DNA of 6,230 nucleotides from JBLIAZ01 sp047632015 (GTDB lineage Bacteria; Bacteroidota; Bacteroidia; Flavobacteriales_C; GCA-002722245). The stretch lies in NCBI GenBank assembly GCA_047632015.1, contig JBLIBC010000159.1:1-6230 (forward strand), given 5' to 3'. This document shows, piece by piece, positions 6,227 through 6,230 of the stretch (the stretch's first letter is position 1; the number at the start of each line of letters is the position of its first letter). The notes beneath the pieces are model-generated. The model did no database searches, was not told the origin of the DNA, and worked only from the letters and a program-made list of their open reading frames with translations. The position numbers were made by a program, and so were the translations under genes.

Positions 6227-6230
6227 GCAA
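6211..6230 (+). terminator. Attenuator terminator hairpin, truncated by the window end
   Basis: TTGCAG (6215-6220) and CTGCAA (6225-6230) form a perfect six-base-pair stem around the loop TTCA. The preceding AAGC (6211-6214) could extend the stem if GCTT follows the window, and an intrinsic terminator would need a T run next. Neither can be seen, so this is half a terminator inferred from position about 45 bases after the leader stop. Confidence 0.5.

Overview
The window looks like chromosomal DNA from a member of the Bacteroidota, most likely the Flavobacteriales. The evidence is the AT-rich composition, start sites without Shine-Dalgarno sequences but with A-rich leaders, -7 promoter boxes of the TAnnTTTG type used by this phylum, a DUF3078 outer-membrane protein, and the cdsA-psd gene order. 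No read-out of the exact genus is possible from the sequence alone.

Left part, plus strand (1-1276): the 3' end of cdsA (CDP-diacylglycerol synthase) is followed by a complete psd (short-type phosphatidylserine decarboxylase). These are two steps of phosphatidylethanolamine synthesis; the step between them, phosphatidylserine synthase, is not in the window. This unit converges on a minus-strand unit at a bidirectional hairpin terminator (1396-1431).

Middle part, minus strand (1449-5269), read right to left: a stand-alone heptose-7-phosphate kinase of the RfaE1/HldA type, then a TrkH/KtrB-type potassium transporter whose start lies three bases after the kinase stop, then a DUF3078 beta-barrel-like envelope protein that has its own likely promoter. 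The common theme is the cell envelope (phospholipid, LPS core sugar, ion uptake, outer membrane), but functional coupling of these genes is inference.

Right part, plus strand (5439-6230): a decayed lipoprotein-like gene (5439-6066) with two apparent frameshifts and two in-frame TAA codons fills about 630 bases that carry no intact gene. The last 104 bases contain the most interesting element. A 13-codon open frame (6127-6168) has three consecutive Trp codons and is followed by three RNA helices that can form in mutually exclusive ways, ending in a hairpin cut by the window edge. This is the layout of a tryptophan attenuator, so a trp biosynthesis gene (typically trpE) is predicted just beyond position 6230.
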